A stretch of 64,000 nucleotides of DNA from Candidatus Thiobius zoothamnicola (GTDB lineage Bacteria; Pseudomonadota; Gammaproteobacteria; Chromatiales; Chromatiaceae): contig JAPQLC010000003.1 of assembly GCA_030826945.1 (NCBI GenBank), forward strand, positions 124,001-188,000, written 5' to 3'. This document shows, piece by piece, positions 26,001 to 35,397 of the stretch. Below the pieces are notes generated by a model. The model did no database searches, had not been told where the DNA came from, and worked only from the letters and a program-made list of their open reading frames with translations. The stretch's first letter is position 1. The number at the start of each line of letters is the position of its first letter. The position numbers and the translations under genes were made by a program.

Positions 26001-29000
26001 TAGCTGCCATCTTTGCTGAGAATGCTTTCATTGCTACCGAGTAAATTTTGTGGCTGTACCCAAAACTCGATGCTCAAGTTCTGGTCTAAATTCAGATTGG
26101 CGTTGTTACCGCAATCGGCAAAATCATTGCCACGGAACTTTAATGCGCACCCGGCTTGGTAAATCAAGGCTAAATGATTCCAATAGGGTTGCATGGTGTT
26201 CTTCGCTGCCAAATACAGGTTGTCATTCACACCCATAATCGGCGCTTGATAAATACCGTCATGGGGCCATGCGTGGCCTGAATTGGCTACCGTACTATCG
26301 TATATCGCCCCAGTTGCCGCCCAGTTTTTAATCGCGTCGCCGTCACCATCGTTGCATAACCAGCGAATGAGCAAGCCAAAAGCGTTGTTAGGTGGGGCCT
26401 GCTCATAAACTGACCGCACTTCATTGGCTGTCAAAGCGCGATTCCATAAGGCCGCACCATTGACACTGAGGTTATTCAGGGTGCCAGTGCCTGATCCCTG
26501 CGGCATACCGACGGAAAAAGCACCCAGTGAGGTAAGCGAGGCGCTAATATCATAAGTGTGATCACCAATCCAATCGCCATTGACATACAAGGCTAAGGTG
26601 ACTTGGGTCGCCTCCGCATTCTGCGCCATCACCGCTGCGACATGCAGCCATTTGTATTTTAGTTCTGGGGGTAAATCGAATTGGATGACATCCGTTGAGG
26701 TGCCGTACTTGAGTTCTATTCTTTCGTACACACTGGCAGACAAGGTCATCACAGGGGTAAATACATTTAAAGTACCCAACGCAGCGACTGTGGCATTGCT
26801 CCAAGTTTGAGGCTTAATCCACATTTCAAATGACACATTCTGGTCTGCCAGACTCACACCTTGAGTCACGGAACTTTGGTCTGTGAGTCTCAAACAGGGC
26901 GAGGGTTTCAGCGCAATCAAGTACTGAAAATCGAGATCAGGAAAGTCGACGTTGCCGGTTTTATTAAAGGTTAAGACCCGTTGATAAATATCCACATCAG
27001 ACAAATTTGGCGTTGGGCGGCACCATGCCTCTACCGTCATGTCGCCTGCAATGGCTAATTTCTCAATTGGATCAGCCGTCACATCAATTTCAACATGATT
27101 GCTGTTGTCAAAGGCTAAGGCCATTTGCGGTGCTTGCCGGATCCAGCCGCCGTTGATACCCGGTTGCATCAAATTTGCTGTGCCACCGGTAAAATCAGTG
27201 GTGTTACGAACAATAGGTAGCGCACCATTACTGGGTTCGGTCAAGGTGCGAACTCCAAATAGTTCAGAACCTCGAGTCAACACGCCGCTCTGAGATGATT
27301 GACCTTGTTGTAACAATTGCGCGTTGACGGGACCGTAGGCGGCAACGTTGCTTTGCTGGGCTGAACCACCATCGGCGAAAATCAGAAAAGTACTCGCCCC
27401 CGCTAACAGGCTCACCGCATCCGCTGCGGTATGGTTCATCACTGTTGCCGCGACCCCACTGACACTGATAATCAAATGGTTTGATATCAGCGCATAGTCG
27501 CCTGAGGCATGGGTTTCATAATCATAAACAGGGTCTTGACCATCTAGGATTTGCGCAAACTGACCTTGCTCACGTGTGACTTTTTGCCAAGTTGCCTGTC
27601 TTTCAGTGCCGTCAATTGTCGCTGAAATCGACACGTTGCAATAAGATAATTGTCCATCACTGTCGTCGCTGACGGTGATGGCAAATACCGACACCAACGG
27701 GTGGGTGAAGAACGTGACTTTTTCGGCGCGAGCGATAGTCGTAGCAGTAATCGCATACGATTTGACTGTTGAATAACTGGGATTATCGTAGTTATAGCTG
27801 GTCGATAGGCCGCTTAAGGTAGCCACTAACTGGTCACCGCGTATTGGCACATTAGCCCAGGTTTGCGCAAAAGTCGCGGTATTGATACTGCCGTCGCCTG
27901 AGCTAGACCACTTCAACGGGTCTAAATCAATCACCACCGTACAGTCGGTGGCTGTAACGCTATTGATTTCCACTGACTTAAGCGGGAAGGTCGCAAACAA
28001 GTGACCGATACACTGGAGAAATAAATAGTTTTCTGCCGCTCCTAATGGAATGCGGCAACTATGATATTGATGGCGATAATCAAAAAAGACTTTCTGCCCA
28101 TTTTGCACTTCCGCATCGCTGGGATCGTTGGCAGCACGGCCTTGGAAAATTTCAATACATTGTGCTAGGCGACGTGGCACCCCTAACCACGTCTCCGTGG
28201 TGCCATTTTGGTCATTGATGGTAATGTCGCACAGTTCCGCATTGCTGCTGGCTGCATCCGCAATGGTAATTGTCGCCGTATTCAGGTAAGTGCCCGACTT
28301 GGTGGCAACAAACTGCACCGAACCGGTTTGGTTTTTATTCGTATCGCCGGTGACAACCGCATCCCAAGCGGCATTAAAGCTGGCGCGGGCGGCTTCAGCA
28401 TTGTATTGCGCGACGGCCAAACCATCAGTCAGCACAGTATCACTCTCGTTATTTTGGAAATAGCAATGCACTAAACCATCAGTGCCATTGAGTAACCGTG
28501 GGGCAGATTTGGGCTGGGCAAACTCAAGTAAGCCAGTGAAAATGGAGAGGCCGTTCGCGTCTAATTGCATCTCTCCGGAAGTATTTAAATTAATCGGCGA
28601 GGTCGAAGGCACCAGTTTCGGGCCGTACAATAAGCCCGTATTGCCTTCTCCTGAGGTATCTTCCGTGGTGGGCGGGGTTTGGCTGTAATCGACCGCATCA
28701 AAAGACCAATGCCCTGCCTCATCATCACCGTTGTAGACCCGCACTTCATCAATACAACCGATAAAGCCGTTGACTTCAGCACTGACGCGATTGATTGACT
28801 TACTGCCTGCGGGCGTTTCGGTACTGGTACCATTATCAAGTGCGGTGGCTTGGTCGTTAATCAAGATAGTGAATTTATCTGTACTGGGGTCAAACTCAGC
28901 ACGGACTTTTTGCCATGTACTGGGGGTAATCACGCTAAATGCAGTCTGGCATACCACCACTTGGCTGCCGCTCCCAAACCCCACCGCGATTTTGCTGCCC

Positions 29001-30154
29001 TCAACTAACTGCATAAAGGGCGCACAGTCGTTAGCACTGGTGTCAGCACCACCGATAATCAATTGTGTGGATAAATCGGGGTATTTTAAGTAAATCCACG
29101 CCTCGAGGGCGAATTTGCCAGCAATGGTGAGTTTGCCGGAGGTATTTTGTAAGCCCACATAAGCATGTTGTTCAAATTCAAGGGTGTAATTGGCGGGGTC
29201 GATAGCCGTTAATGCATTGGTTGCTTGAACAGTGGCAAGTTGACCATTGGCGGCAACAGCAAAATCAATGATAGCGGTTTTCTTGTTCGACTCTTTTTCT
29301 ACCGGCACCGCTAGCATCACGCGCCCATTGCGTTGCAGCATGATATTGCCTGATGTTTCTGTTGGCAGCCGCTCTTGTTTCATATACAACACAGCGGAGG
29401 GAGCCGCAAACAGGGTTAACGCAGCACCACCGTCGGTCAGTTCAAAACTATTATCCGGCTCCATAATCCCTGAGGCATTTAATGTCTTGCTGGTTAAATC
29501 AAACAGCCCATGCTCATCCATAGGAAATGAAAACTGGTCAATTTTATTTGTGCTGTCGTTAACGGTAAAAAAATGCCAGTAAGCTGTGCCTGAAGTCGAA
29601 TTGGGGGTTAGAACTGTGGTAAATCGCCCTAAAGAGAAATTGTTTATCATGCCTAACTCTATAGTTGGCTCGATAAAAGGATTGCCTTCAGGGGAATAGT
29701 AATTCTGTATATCGGTATCGCTGGCGGGAATATCAGGTTTAGCGCTTTTTTCATAGCGCACTTCCCACACCGGTTGAATTTGATAGGCGGAACCCGTGTC
29801 GTCTTCTGCGGTTTTAGTTAAACGGAAGCGATTGACGAGTAAAGTATTGCTGGTGGATTGACGAAAGAGATAGATGTATTCGTTATTGCTAAGTGCGTAA
29901 AAAGGTGCATCGGCGGTAGCAAGGTTGCTGTTGGTTACCGCATCCACATTAACGATGTTCATACCGACTGGACGGGTGCACTGAGGAAAAGTAAAGGGTT
30001 TAAAACCGCTCCAATCTAAGGCGTCCCCTTCAGAATAAACCTGTAATTCCAGTACATTATAGTACAAGGTCTGGTTATCAGTTTGATTGGCCTCCCTCGC
30101 AAAAACAACAATAATACCTTGATAGTCTACTGATACAACATCTTTATATTCCAT
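23075..30154 (-). CDS. Giant multi-LamG (concanavalin A-like) protein, 2359 residues
   Basis: An uninterrupted 2359-residue frame with a GGGA site 5-6 nt from the ATG. It has no N-terminal signal peptide and no obvious membrane helix. At least five LamG/jelly-roll modules can be seen by their 'EAW/EMW/EFW' strand and 'DEVR/SQVRLWNR' ends: near residues 315-520, 1020-1085, 1090-1290, 1345-1540 and 1550-1690. The last ~650 residues are not LamG; they include a charged helical stretch (LQREIQKREAELEAYYQQ, near residue 2020) and a motif-rich end (VDAYRYQSFYLMP, then VWRVLHRVNYVSRIPPEF) conserved-looking but of unknown function. LamG domains bind glycans or proteins. Surface binding or a toxin-like role is inference. 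First gene of a three-gene set. Confidence 0.85.
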   Translation of the reverse strand: MEYKDVVSVDYQGIIVVFAREANQTDNQTLYYNVLELQVYSEGDALDWSGFKPFTFPQCTRPVGMNIVNVDAVTNSNLATADAPFYALSNNEYIYLFRQSTSNTLLVNRFRLTKTAEDDTGSAYQIQPVWEVRYEKSAKPDIPASDTDIQNYYSPEGNPFIEPTIELGMINNFSLGRFTTVLTPNSTSGTAYWHFFTVNDSTNKIDQFSFPMDEHGLFDLTSKTLNASGIMEPDNSFELTDGGAALTLFAAPSAVLYMKQERLPTETSGNIMLQRNGRVMLAVPVEKESNKKTAIIDFAVAANGQLATVQATNALTAIDPANYTLEFEQHAYVGLQNTSGKLTIAGKFALEAWIYLKYPDLSTQLIIGGADTSANDCAPFMQLVEGSKIAVGFGSGSQVVVCQTAFSVITPSTWQKVRAEFDPSTDKFTILINDQATALDNGTSTETPAGSKSINRVSAEVNGFIGCIDEVRVYNGDDEAGHWSFDAVDYSQTPPTTEDTSGEGNTGLLYGPKLVPSTSPINLNTSGEMQLDANGLSIFTGLLEFAQPKSAPRLLNGTDGLVHCYFQNNESDTVLTDGLAVAQYNAEAARASFNAAWDAVVTGDTNKNQTGSVQFVATKSGTYLNTATITIADAASSNAELCDITINDQNGTTETWLGVPRRLAQCIEIFQGRAANDPSDAEVQNGQKVFFDYRHQYHSCRIPLGAAENYLFLQCIGHLFATFPLKSVEINSVTATDCTVVIDLDPLKWSSSGDGSINTATFAQTWANVPIRGDQLVATLSGLSTSYNYDNPSYSTVKSYAITATTIARAEKVTFFTHPLVSVFAITVSDDSDGQLSYCNVSISATIDGTERQATWQKVTREQGQFAQILDGQDPVYDYETHASGDYALISNHLIISVSGVAATVMNHTAADAVSLLAGASTFLIFADGGSAQQSNVAAYGPVNAQLLQQGQSSQSGVLTRGSELFGVRTLTEPSNGALPIVRNTTDFTGGTANLMQPGINGGWIRQAPQMALAFDNSNHVEIDVTADPIEKLAIAGDMTVEAWCRPTPNLSDVDIYQRVLTFNKTGNVDFPDLDFQYLIALKPSPCLRLTDQSSVTQGVSLADQNVSFEMWIKPQTWSNATVAALGTLNVFTPVMTLSASVYERIELKYGTSTDVIQFDLPPELKYKWLHVAAVMAQNAEATQVTLALYVNGDWIGDHTYDISASLTSLGAFSVGMPQGSGTGTLNNLSVNGAALWNRALTANEVRSVYEQAPPNNAFGLLIRWLCNDGDGDAIKNWAATGAIYDSTVANSGHAWPHDGIYQAPIMGVNDNLYLAAKNTMQPYWNHLALIYQAGCALKFRGNDFADCGNNANLNLDQNLSIEFWVQPQNLLGSNESILSKDGSYRAYFKETEQKLYIDFYTSVGQITLTSTSPFIKDTAYYIAVTFTTQQVEQSGSDGQLTPLYEVDTRLYIDSVLDISFTHDAYTDPVSLTQTDNHLNLARTSAGADYFTGALSQVRLWNRVLSSDEIFAAYQSHTSPQKREGLISYWAFDEMEGTLAYDQGASNNATLQTLSDNEPTSTNELWHFFATNSVVTLMVNGEVATDVEEVALADLGGYGDEQFSIGGVLNGDTEKTVNFTGELDEIRIWEQRQTAEQIQDNMQRSLTGTETKLAGYWQFDQGSGVIVEDKTGRGNTGTLKPDGGEPQWVLSQAPLSNEAGQVYNVLGGIKTGFNATISETPANVEYADVQYDAYGRIFSVMKRSHALINQGQLTLVTGYKVGDLDTVYLGQAQTNATLMGYIEGPPPIPSENQTIPYWAGEIGNRLKCADCATVKLSETGETTMVFSDSHGTGRGDIDNRKIGAYVSTNTGTSVGLGAESSWQLTVVDTKTGYEEQSDSLQQNVSEMSHTIGTEKAYIDQFTSGGDWEDSEHLLNPTVGRRFIYDNVGYALVKSLTADVYSSQLQGNGAMIKMTMVPNLDIPEMSNIIDFPLNPRYVKMGTLDGKVGLENDPDYPDADQQRGSYFKPLEAASLQREIQKREAELEAYYQQFDVSAAELPKRVKDDDLQKYREDKLDAIPSYDWKKRIAKRNIVNTYVWTAGGGFRTEQTTLVDALGESYRGIYTMNFADGFHMDAGAAIVVGAYNELDILQSQTTEILSVKSKDQKSAFSLEATVDPEWYLKAPIVDGNNVSFTANSAPGKVDAYRYQSFYLMPSDNNFTTFYSTVVDPFWLETSAHPNAAALRQAQASDNGVWRVLHRVNYVSRIPPEFQSIPDMSNEPDVQTPANLAENTYIVRLVEGVIGDIDPTTVQIGDAVVEVLGESAASPGILGTLLPWWVAFLTETEDYTLPARKTYLTLREDLLSYMVGLYQSENRLSAG

Positions 30155-31243
30155 CTTTTTCCCTGTCCATGCGTTTAATTAAGCTACTCTCGAACCTTAT
30201 AAGGTTCATTATGAGAAAATAATCACTTCACATCTGGATAAAGAAGAGTGATCAGTAGCTTTTTAATTCAAATAAGAATTGAAACAACTGCAACCATTAT
30301 ATGGTTCATCTTTATTGAGTCGGATACTTACTCGACAGATTGATGAATAGTCCTAATACCGCTTCCCTCCACTATCATTTTTCAAATATATGAATAAACC
30401 CAGTTGCAGCAATAAATAGGGTTACATTTATTCTCTACATTTATACTTGCCACTAACGATAAGTCTTAATCAAACAAAAATCAACCTGTTTTTACAACAA
30501 TATCAAGGGCACCACATCTAGATTGGAAACATGATATAAATCAAATAGTTAAAATAGATATCCCTTTCAGGCCATTGTTCTATCTTATTAATTTTCATAG
30601 ATAAAGGAATTATACGAGGCGCCCCTGATAACAATATGAAAAACTATAGTGACTACTATCGCTGGTCATGGCTATCCACTTAACTCAGTTTTCCAAATAT
30701 TATCTATATGAAACAAATAGTTGGGAGAACCTTAAATGGCACAAGCGTTATGGCCTCATAAGAGGAAGCTTAGCAAGATTGCTTATCTTTCAAGGTGTTA
30801 CCCAGTTTGGTATAAATTAGCCAGCAATCTCTTCCGGATTAAAACGGATACCCATGAGCGCTGGTTGTGTGGTAACGGGACGAATCGGCGGAGAATTGGA
30901 TTCTGATGAGGTTGATAGACGAAGCCTATACACGATGCCATTCTACGGCAGTCGCAAGATGCGCGATTATCTGCGCAGGCATGGCCTCAATGTGAACGGC
31001 TGATGCGTCTTATGAGATTGAGATCAGTGGCACCAACGCGAGGGAACGTTCTCAATTAAGCCAGATTATAGCGGCAACCAAACAGAGCATTGCCTGAATA
31101 GTCGCCAGTCATTTTGCTGGGTGATATCACCGGCATCGCCATCCATTTTTAGATCAATGCCGGATTATTCTGAAACACATTTCAGGACAGATCAGGCAAA
31201 GCGCGAAAAAGACCACACGCTTCGCCTGGATTCGGAAACCCGG
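30155..31243. other. 1.1-kb AT-rich gene-free stretch with transposase debris
   Basis: The left half (30155-30700) is AT-rich and should contain the promoter of the LamG gene; no single promoter stands out. The right half contains decayed IS3-type sequence (listed separately). No intact gene is visible. Confidence 0.5.
30903..31003 (+). pseudogene. IS3-family transposase (orfB) remnant, frameshifted
   Basis: One frame reads LMRLIDEAYT; after a frameshift a second reads MPFYGSRKMRDYLRRHGLNVN and meets a stop at 31001-31003. Weaker similarity (RLMRLM) continues just beyond. This is the helical region before the catalytic core in IS3-group OrfB (IS2/IS150-like). The DDE core and inverted repeats are absent. 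Confidence 0.75.
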
Positions 31244-32428
31244 TCAGACCGCTTCAACCGCCATCGCAACGCCCTGACCACCGCCAATACACAAGGTGGC
31301 TAAACCACGTTTCGCGCCGCTGTGCTTCATTTCATGTAACAAAGTCACCAGTACACGACAACCGGATGCGCCGATCGGATGGCCCAACGCAATCGCGCCG
31401 CCGTTGACATTGACTTTGCTATCTTCCCATCCCATTTCCTGATTCACGCACATCGCTTGCGCAGCAAAAGCTTCATTCGCTTCAACCCGTTCCAGATCCT
31501 CTACTGACCAGCCCGCTTTTTTCAGACATTGAGTGGATGCCGGAATCGGCCCTGTCCCCATAATGCTTGGATCAACCCCAGCTGAGGCGAAGGCCGCAAT
31601 CCGCACCATCGGCGTCAAACCCAGTGCTTTGGCTTTTTCTTCGCTCATCACCAGAACCACAGCGGCACCATCGTTAATCCCGGAGGCATTACCGGCAGTG
31701 ACACTGCCATCTTTTGAGAAAGCCGGGCGTAACTTCGCCAGCTTTTCCGCCGTAACGCCAGCGCGTGGGAATTCATCACGATCAAAAACAATAGGATCTT
31801 TTTTCCGCTGGGGAATCTCAACCGGGATAATTTCATCGGCAAAGCGGTTCTCATTCAACGCCGCTTCGGCTTTTTGCTGGGATGTCGCCGCAAATGCATC
31901 TTGCGCTTCCCGGGAAATATCCCACTTATCCGCAATATTCTGTGCTGTAGCGCCCATATGATAATCATTAAAGGCATCCCACAAGCCGTCTACGATCATG
32001 GAATCCTTCATTTTCCAATCGCCCATTTTCTGCCCATTGCGGGATGCGGGCAACACATGAGGTGACATGCTCATATTTTCCTGGCCACCCGCTACCACGA
32101 TTTCAGCATCGCCGCATAAAATCGCCTGCATGGCCAGATGCACGGCTTTCAAACCACTGCCGCAGACTTTGTTGATCGTCAACGCGGAGGTTTCAACGGG
32201 CAGCCCAGCCGCAATGGCAGCCTGACGGGCAGGATTCTGACCAACACCAGCCGTCAACACCTGTCCAAGAATTACCTCATCCACTTGCTCAGGCTTTACC
32301 CCACTACGCTTCAGCAACCCTTGAATCGCCTTGGCTCCCAACTCATGCGCCGGTATGCCGGACAAACTACCATTGAATGCGCCAATAGCGGTGCGTGCAG
32401 CATCAACAATTACAATATTCTGGTTCAC
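31244..32428 (-). CDS. phaA: Acetyl-CoA acetyltransferase (beta-ketothiolase)
   Basis: A 394-residue thiolase condensing two acetyl-CoA to acetoacetyl-CoA, the first step towards polyhydroxybutyrate. The active-site motifs are complete: [14 protein letters not shown] (acyl-accepting cysteine, ~residue 89), [14 protein letters not shown] (histidine) and [10 protein letters not shown] (C-terminal cysteine). The start codon is GTG with an AAAGGG site. The gene is divergent from phaE-phaC across 123 bp, which supports a PHA role, though degradative AtoB use is possible. No phaB reductase is seen in the window. Confidence 0.92.
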   Translation of the reverse strand: MNQNIVIVDAARTAIGAFNGSLSGIPAHELGAKAIQGLLKRSGVKPEQVDEVILGQVLTAGVGQNPARQAAIAAGLPVETSALTINKVCGSGLKAVHLAMQAILCGDAEIVVAGGQENMSMSPHVLPASRNGQKMGDWKMKDSMIVDGLWDAFNDYHMGATAQNIADKWDISREAQDAFAATSQQKAEAALNENRFADEIIPVEIPQRKKDPIVFDRDEFPRAGVTAEKLAKLRPAFSKDGSVTAGNASGINDGAAVVLVMSEEKAKALGLTPMVRIAAFASAGVDPSIMGTGPIPASTQCLKKAGWSVEDLERVEANEAFAAQAMCVNQEMGWEDSKVNVNGGAIALGHPIGASGCRVLVTLLHEMKHSGAKRGLATLCIGGGQGVAMAVEAV

Positions 32429-32551
32429 GGATTGATCCCTTTAAATGTTAGTGCAATAAAAATCGGCATTATATTTAAACAGAATATGTTGCAGCGCACA
32501 AATTTTATTGGTAACTTTAGTGGATACGCAAATCATTGTTTGGTGAATGTA

Positions 32552-33610
32552 ATGACTGAATCTCCTTTTTGGAATGATGACTGGATGGCCGTACAACAAA
32601 AATACTGGCGCAACTGGAATGAAATGAGTCGCAAAGCGATGGGGCTGGAGCCGCCCAAATCACCTTGGGAAAACGCTATGGATCACTGGTGGCAGGCACT
32701 GGCCCCCAGCGCGCCTAACAGCAGCCGCGAATTTGTTGAAAAAATGATGCAGCAAGGCAAATTATTCTTTCAAATGGGAGACCAATTTTCCCGTAACATG
32801 ACCGAGGGCAAAGACTGGCAGGACGCGCTCAACCAAACACTGGAAAAAATGCAAAACGCCTTTGCGGCGGGCGCTGAACAATCCGCTGGCGCGGCGGAAA
32901 GCGGTTTCAATCAAATGATGGCGTTCTGGCAAAACCCCATGAACAGTTGGCGAAAGCTCGCTGGTAATTTGCCGCTGAATCACGATATGGCAAATATGCC
33001 GAACCTGTTCGAGCAAATCCTCAATGCACCCGGTCTGGGCTATACCCGCGAAACGGAAGAACGCTATAAACAATTGATGCAAGCCGGTCTGCATTATCAA
33101 AAAGCATTCGCCGCTTACACCCACTTCTTCTCTGATCTGGGCACGGCATCCGCGCAACGGATGAAAGACAAAGTGACCGGGCTGAAAGAACAGGGCGGAG
33201 CGATTGATAGCGCCCGCAAGCTATATGATCTGTGGGTCGCCGCCTGCGAAGAAGTCTATGCCGAACACACCATGACGGCGGAATACGCCAAAATACATGG
33301 CGAGTTAGTCAACGCACTGATGGCTTTCAAAAAAGTCTGGAACGAACTGCTGGATTACCGCCTGGGTCTGTTGAATATGCCGACTCAACGTGAAATCCGC
33401 ACTTTACAGTGTCGTCTGCAAGAATCCCGCCGGGAGCTGCGCAATCTGAGTGGCGACGTAGATCGGCTGAAAGAGCAGATCGCTGAATTAGCCAAACAGC
33501 CGACGGCAACTCCACCCGCCGCAGAAACCACCGCCGCCCCAAAGCCACGCAAAGCTTCAACAAGTCGAAGAAAAGCGGCCAGTAAGCCCACATCCGCCGA
33601 CCCATCTTGA
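32552..33610 (+). CDS. phaE: Class III PHA synthase subunit PhaE
   Basis: A 352-residue PhaE: an acidic, tryptophan-rich N-terminus (SPFWNDDWMAVQQKYW), helical middle and the family-typical VDALWVAACEEVYAE-like stretch (here YDLWVAACEEVYAEH). Next come the LGLLNMPTQREI motif and a coiled coil (residues ~280-320). The last ~40 residues are low-complexity Pro/Ala/Lys. PhaE is the non-catalytic partner required by class III PhaC. ATG 32552 gives the normal N-terminus; the frame extends further upstream but that part overlaps thiolase antisense. Confidence 0.92.
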   Translation: MTESPFWNDDWMAVQQKYWRNWNEMSRKAMGLEPPKSPWENAMDHWWQALAPSAPNSSREFVEKMMQQGKLFFQMGDQFSRNMTEGKDWQDALNQTLEKMQNAFAAGAEQSAGAAESGFNQMMAFWQNPMNSWRKLAGNLPLNHDMANMPNLFEQILNAPGLGYTRETEERYKQLMQAGLHYQKAFAAYTHFFSDLGTASAQRMKDKVTGLKEQGGAIDSARKLYDLWVAACEEVYAEHTMTAEYAKIHGELVNALMAFKKVWNELLDYRLGLLNMPTQREIRTLQCRLQESRRELRNLSGDVDRLKEQIAELAKQPTATPPAAETTAAPKPRKASTSRRKAASKPTSADPS

Positions 33611-33641
33611 TTCAACCTGAACGTATTTGAACGAGGAGCCT

Positions 33642-34715
33642 ATGATGCAACCTTTTAATATCCGCCCCGATCAACTCGCTCAGGAAATGGGCGATTACAG
33701 CCGTAAATTAGGAAAAGGCGTACAGAACCTCATGAATGCCGGCGAAATTGACGCTGGCGTCACTCCCAGAGTGGCAATCCATCACGAAGACAAACTCACT
33801 TTGTATCGTTATGAAGCACCCAGCGACGTTGTGCAAAATCGTACACCGCTGTTAATTGTGTACGCCTTGGTCAACCGCCCTTACATGACAGACATCCAGG
33901 AAGACCGCTCAACTATCCGCAACTTGTTGGCGCACGGTCAGGATGTTTATCTGATCGACTGGGGATACCCGGATGATGCCGACCTGGCACTCACTTTGGA
34001 TGACTATATCAACGGCTATATTGATCGTTGCGTGGATGTGATTTGCAAACGCCACAATCTCGACAAAATCAATGTCTTGGGTATTTGCCAAGGCGGCAGT
34101 TTCAGCTTGTGTTACACCGCCATGCACCAGGATAAAGTCAAGAATCTGGTGACTATGGTAACTCCGGTTGACTTCCAAACCCCGGACAACATGCTATCCA
34201 CCTGGGTGCGCCATATCGACGTTGATCAATTAGTCGATACAATGGGCAACATTCCTGGCGAAATGCTGAACTGGACTTTCCTCTCGCTAAAACCCTTCGC
34301 CCTTACCGGACAAAAATATCTGGGCATGGTGGATGTGCTGGAAGATGAAGGCAAACTGAAAAACTTCCTGCGTATGGAGAAATGGATTTTTGACAGCCCG
34401 GATCAAGCGGGCGAAACTTTCCGCCAATTCATCAAGGATTTCTACCAGAAGAATGGTTTCGTACAGGGCGGCATCCAAATCGGCGAACGGTCAGTTGATC
34501 TGAAAAACATCACCTGCCCGGTATTGAATGTCTTTGCCGAGCAGGATCACTTGGTGCCACCAAACGCTTCCAAAGCACTGAATGGCCTGACCAACAGCCG
34601 CGATTACACAGAACTCAGTTTCTCAGGTGGGCATATTGGCATCTACGTCAGTGGCAAGGCACAAAAACAAGTCACGCCAGCGATCAGTGATTGGTTGGAC
34701 AAACAGACCGATTAA
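33642..34715 (+). CDS. phaC: Class III polyhydroxyalkanoate synthase catalytic subunit PhaC
   Basis: A 357-residue alpha/beta-hydrolase-fold synthase polymerising 3-hydroxyacyl-CoA. The lipase-box-like GICQGG places the nucleophile at C149. D302 (EQDHLVPP) and H331 (SGGHIG) complete the triad; these are the same residue numbers as in Allochromatium vinosum PhaC, which supports the start at the first ATG of ATGATG. A GAGGAG site lies 3 nt upstream. It follows phaE by 31 bp. A small GC-rich hairpin (GGATGGC/GGCCATCC, ~34739-34757) lies after the stop. Confidence 0.95.
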   Translation: MMQPFNIRPDQLAQEMGDYSRKLGKGVQNLMNAGEIDAGVTPRVAIHHEDKLTLYRYEAPSDVVQNRTPLLIVYALVNRPYMTDIQEDRSTIRNLLAHGQDVYLIDWGYPDDADLALTLDDYINGYIDRCVDVICKRHNLDKINVLGICQGGSFSLCYTAMHQDKVKNLVTMVTPVDFQTPDNMLSTWVRHIDVDQLVDTMGNIPGEMLNWTFLSLKPFALTGQKYLGMVDVLEDEGKLKNFLRMEKWIFDSPDQAGETFRQFIKDFYQKNGFVQGGIQIGERSVDLKNITCPVLNVFAEQDHLVPPNASKALNGLTNSRDYTELSFSGGHIGIYVSGKAQKQVTPAISDWLDKQTD

Positions 34716-34794
34716 ATCCTGATATGATCCGGCATGGCGGGGATGGCGTCCGGCCATCCTCTCAATTTCCAGGGAATATCACGATTTTATCATT

Positions 34795-35397
34795 ATGGAA
34801 AATAGCAACCGGAACATTATCTGGCAGCCAACCCGGGTTAGCCGCCAACAACGAGAACAACTGAATAACCACAAAGCGTGCGTCCTGTGGTTTACCGGCC
34901 TGTCCGGCTCAGGTAAATCGACGCTGGCACATGCCGTGGAAGAAGCCTTGCACCAACAAGGTTGTCGCACCTTTGTGCTGGATGGCGACAATATCCGTCA
35001 TGGTTTATCCAGTGACCTGACATTTAATGAAGCTGACCGCAAAGAAAACATTCGCCGCATTGGCGAAGTGGCGAAACTGATGATGGAAGCAGGCCTGATC
35101 GTGATCACCGCCTTCATCAGTCCATTCCGGTCAGATCGAGCCGCCGTGCGTCAATTGATGCCAGCAGGCGACTTTATGGAGGTTTACTGCCAGGCCAGCC
35201 TCGAAACATGCGAAAACCGGGATGTCAAAGGACTCTATAAAAAAGCGCGAGCCGGATTGATCAAGAACTATACCGGCATTGATTCGCCTTACGAAGCGCC
35301 CGAACAACCTGAACTGACTGTAGATACCGAGGCTTTAGACCTGTCTCAATCCATGGAAGCCGTGCTGCGGCTACTGACCCCTAAAATAAAAGCTTAA
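34795..35397 (+). CDS. cysC: Adenylyl-sulfate kinase
   Basis: A 200-residue APS kinase. P-loop [11 protein letters not shown] near residue 36, DGDNIRHGL, and the mobile-lid region [22 protein letters not shown] are all present. It phosphorylates adenylyl sulfate to PAPS for sulfate assimilation or sulfation. No cysD/N neighbours occur. Its stop overlaps that of the M16 peptidase by 4 bp on the opposite strand (tail-to-tail). Confidence 0.95.
   Translation: MENSNRNIIWQPTRVSRQQREQLNNHKACVLWFTGLSGSGKSTLAHAVEEALHQQGCRTFVLDGDNIRHGLSSDLTFNEADRKENIRRIGEVAKLMMEAGLIVITAFISPFRSDRAAVRQLMPAGDFMEVYCQASLETCENRDVKGLYKKARAGLIKNYTGIDSPYEAPEQPELTVDTEALDLSQSMEAVLRLLTPKIKA

Noticed and set aside
32138-32551. 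Upstream extension of the phaE frame
   Set aside because: The extension runs antisense through the thiolase gene and its divergent promoter; the PhaE family N-terminus begins at 32552.
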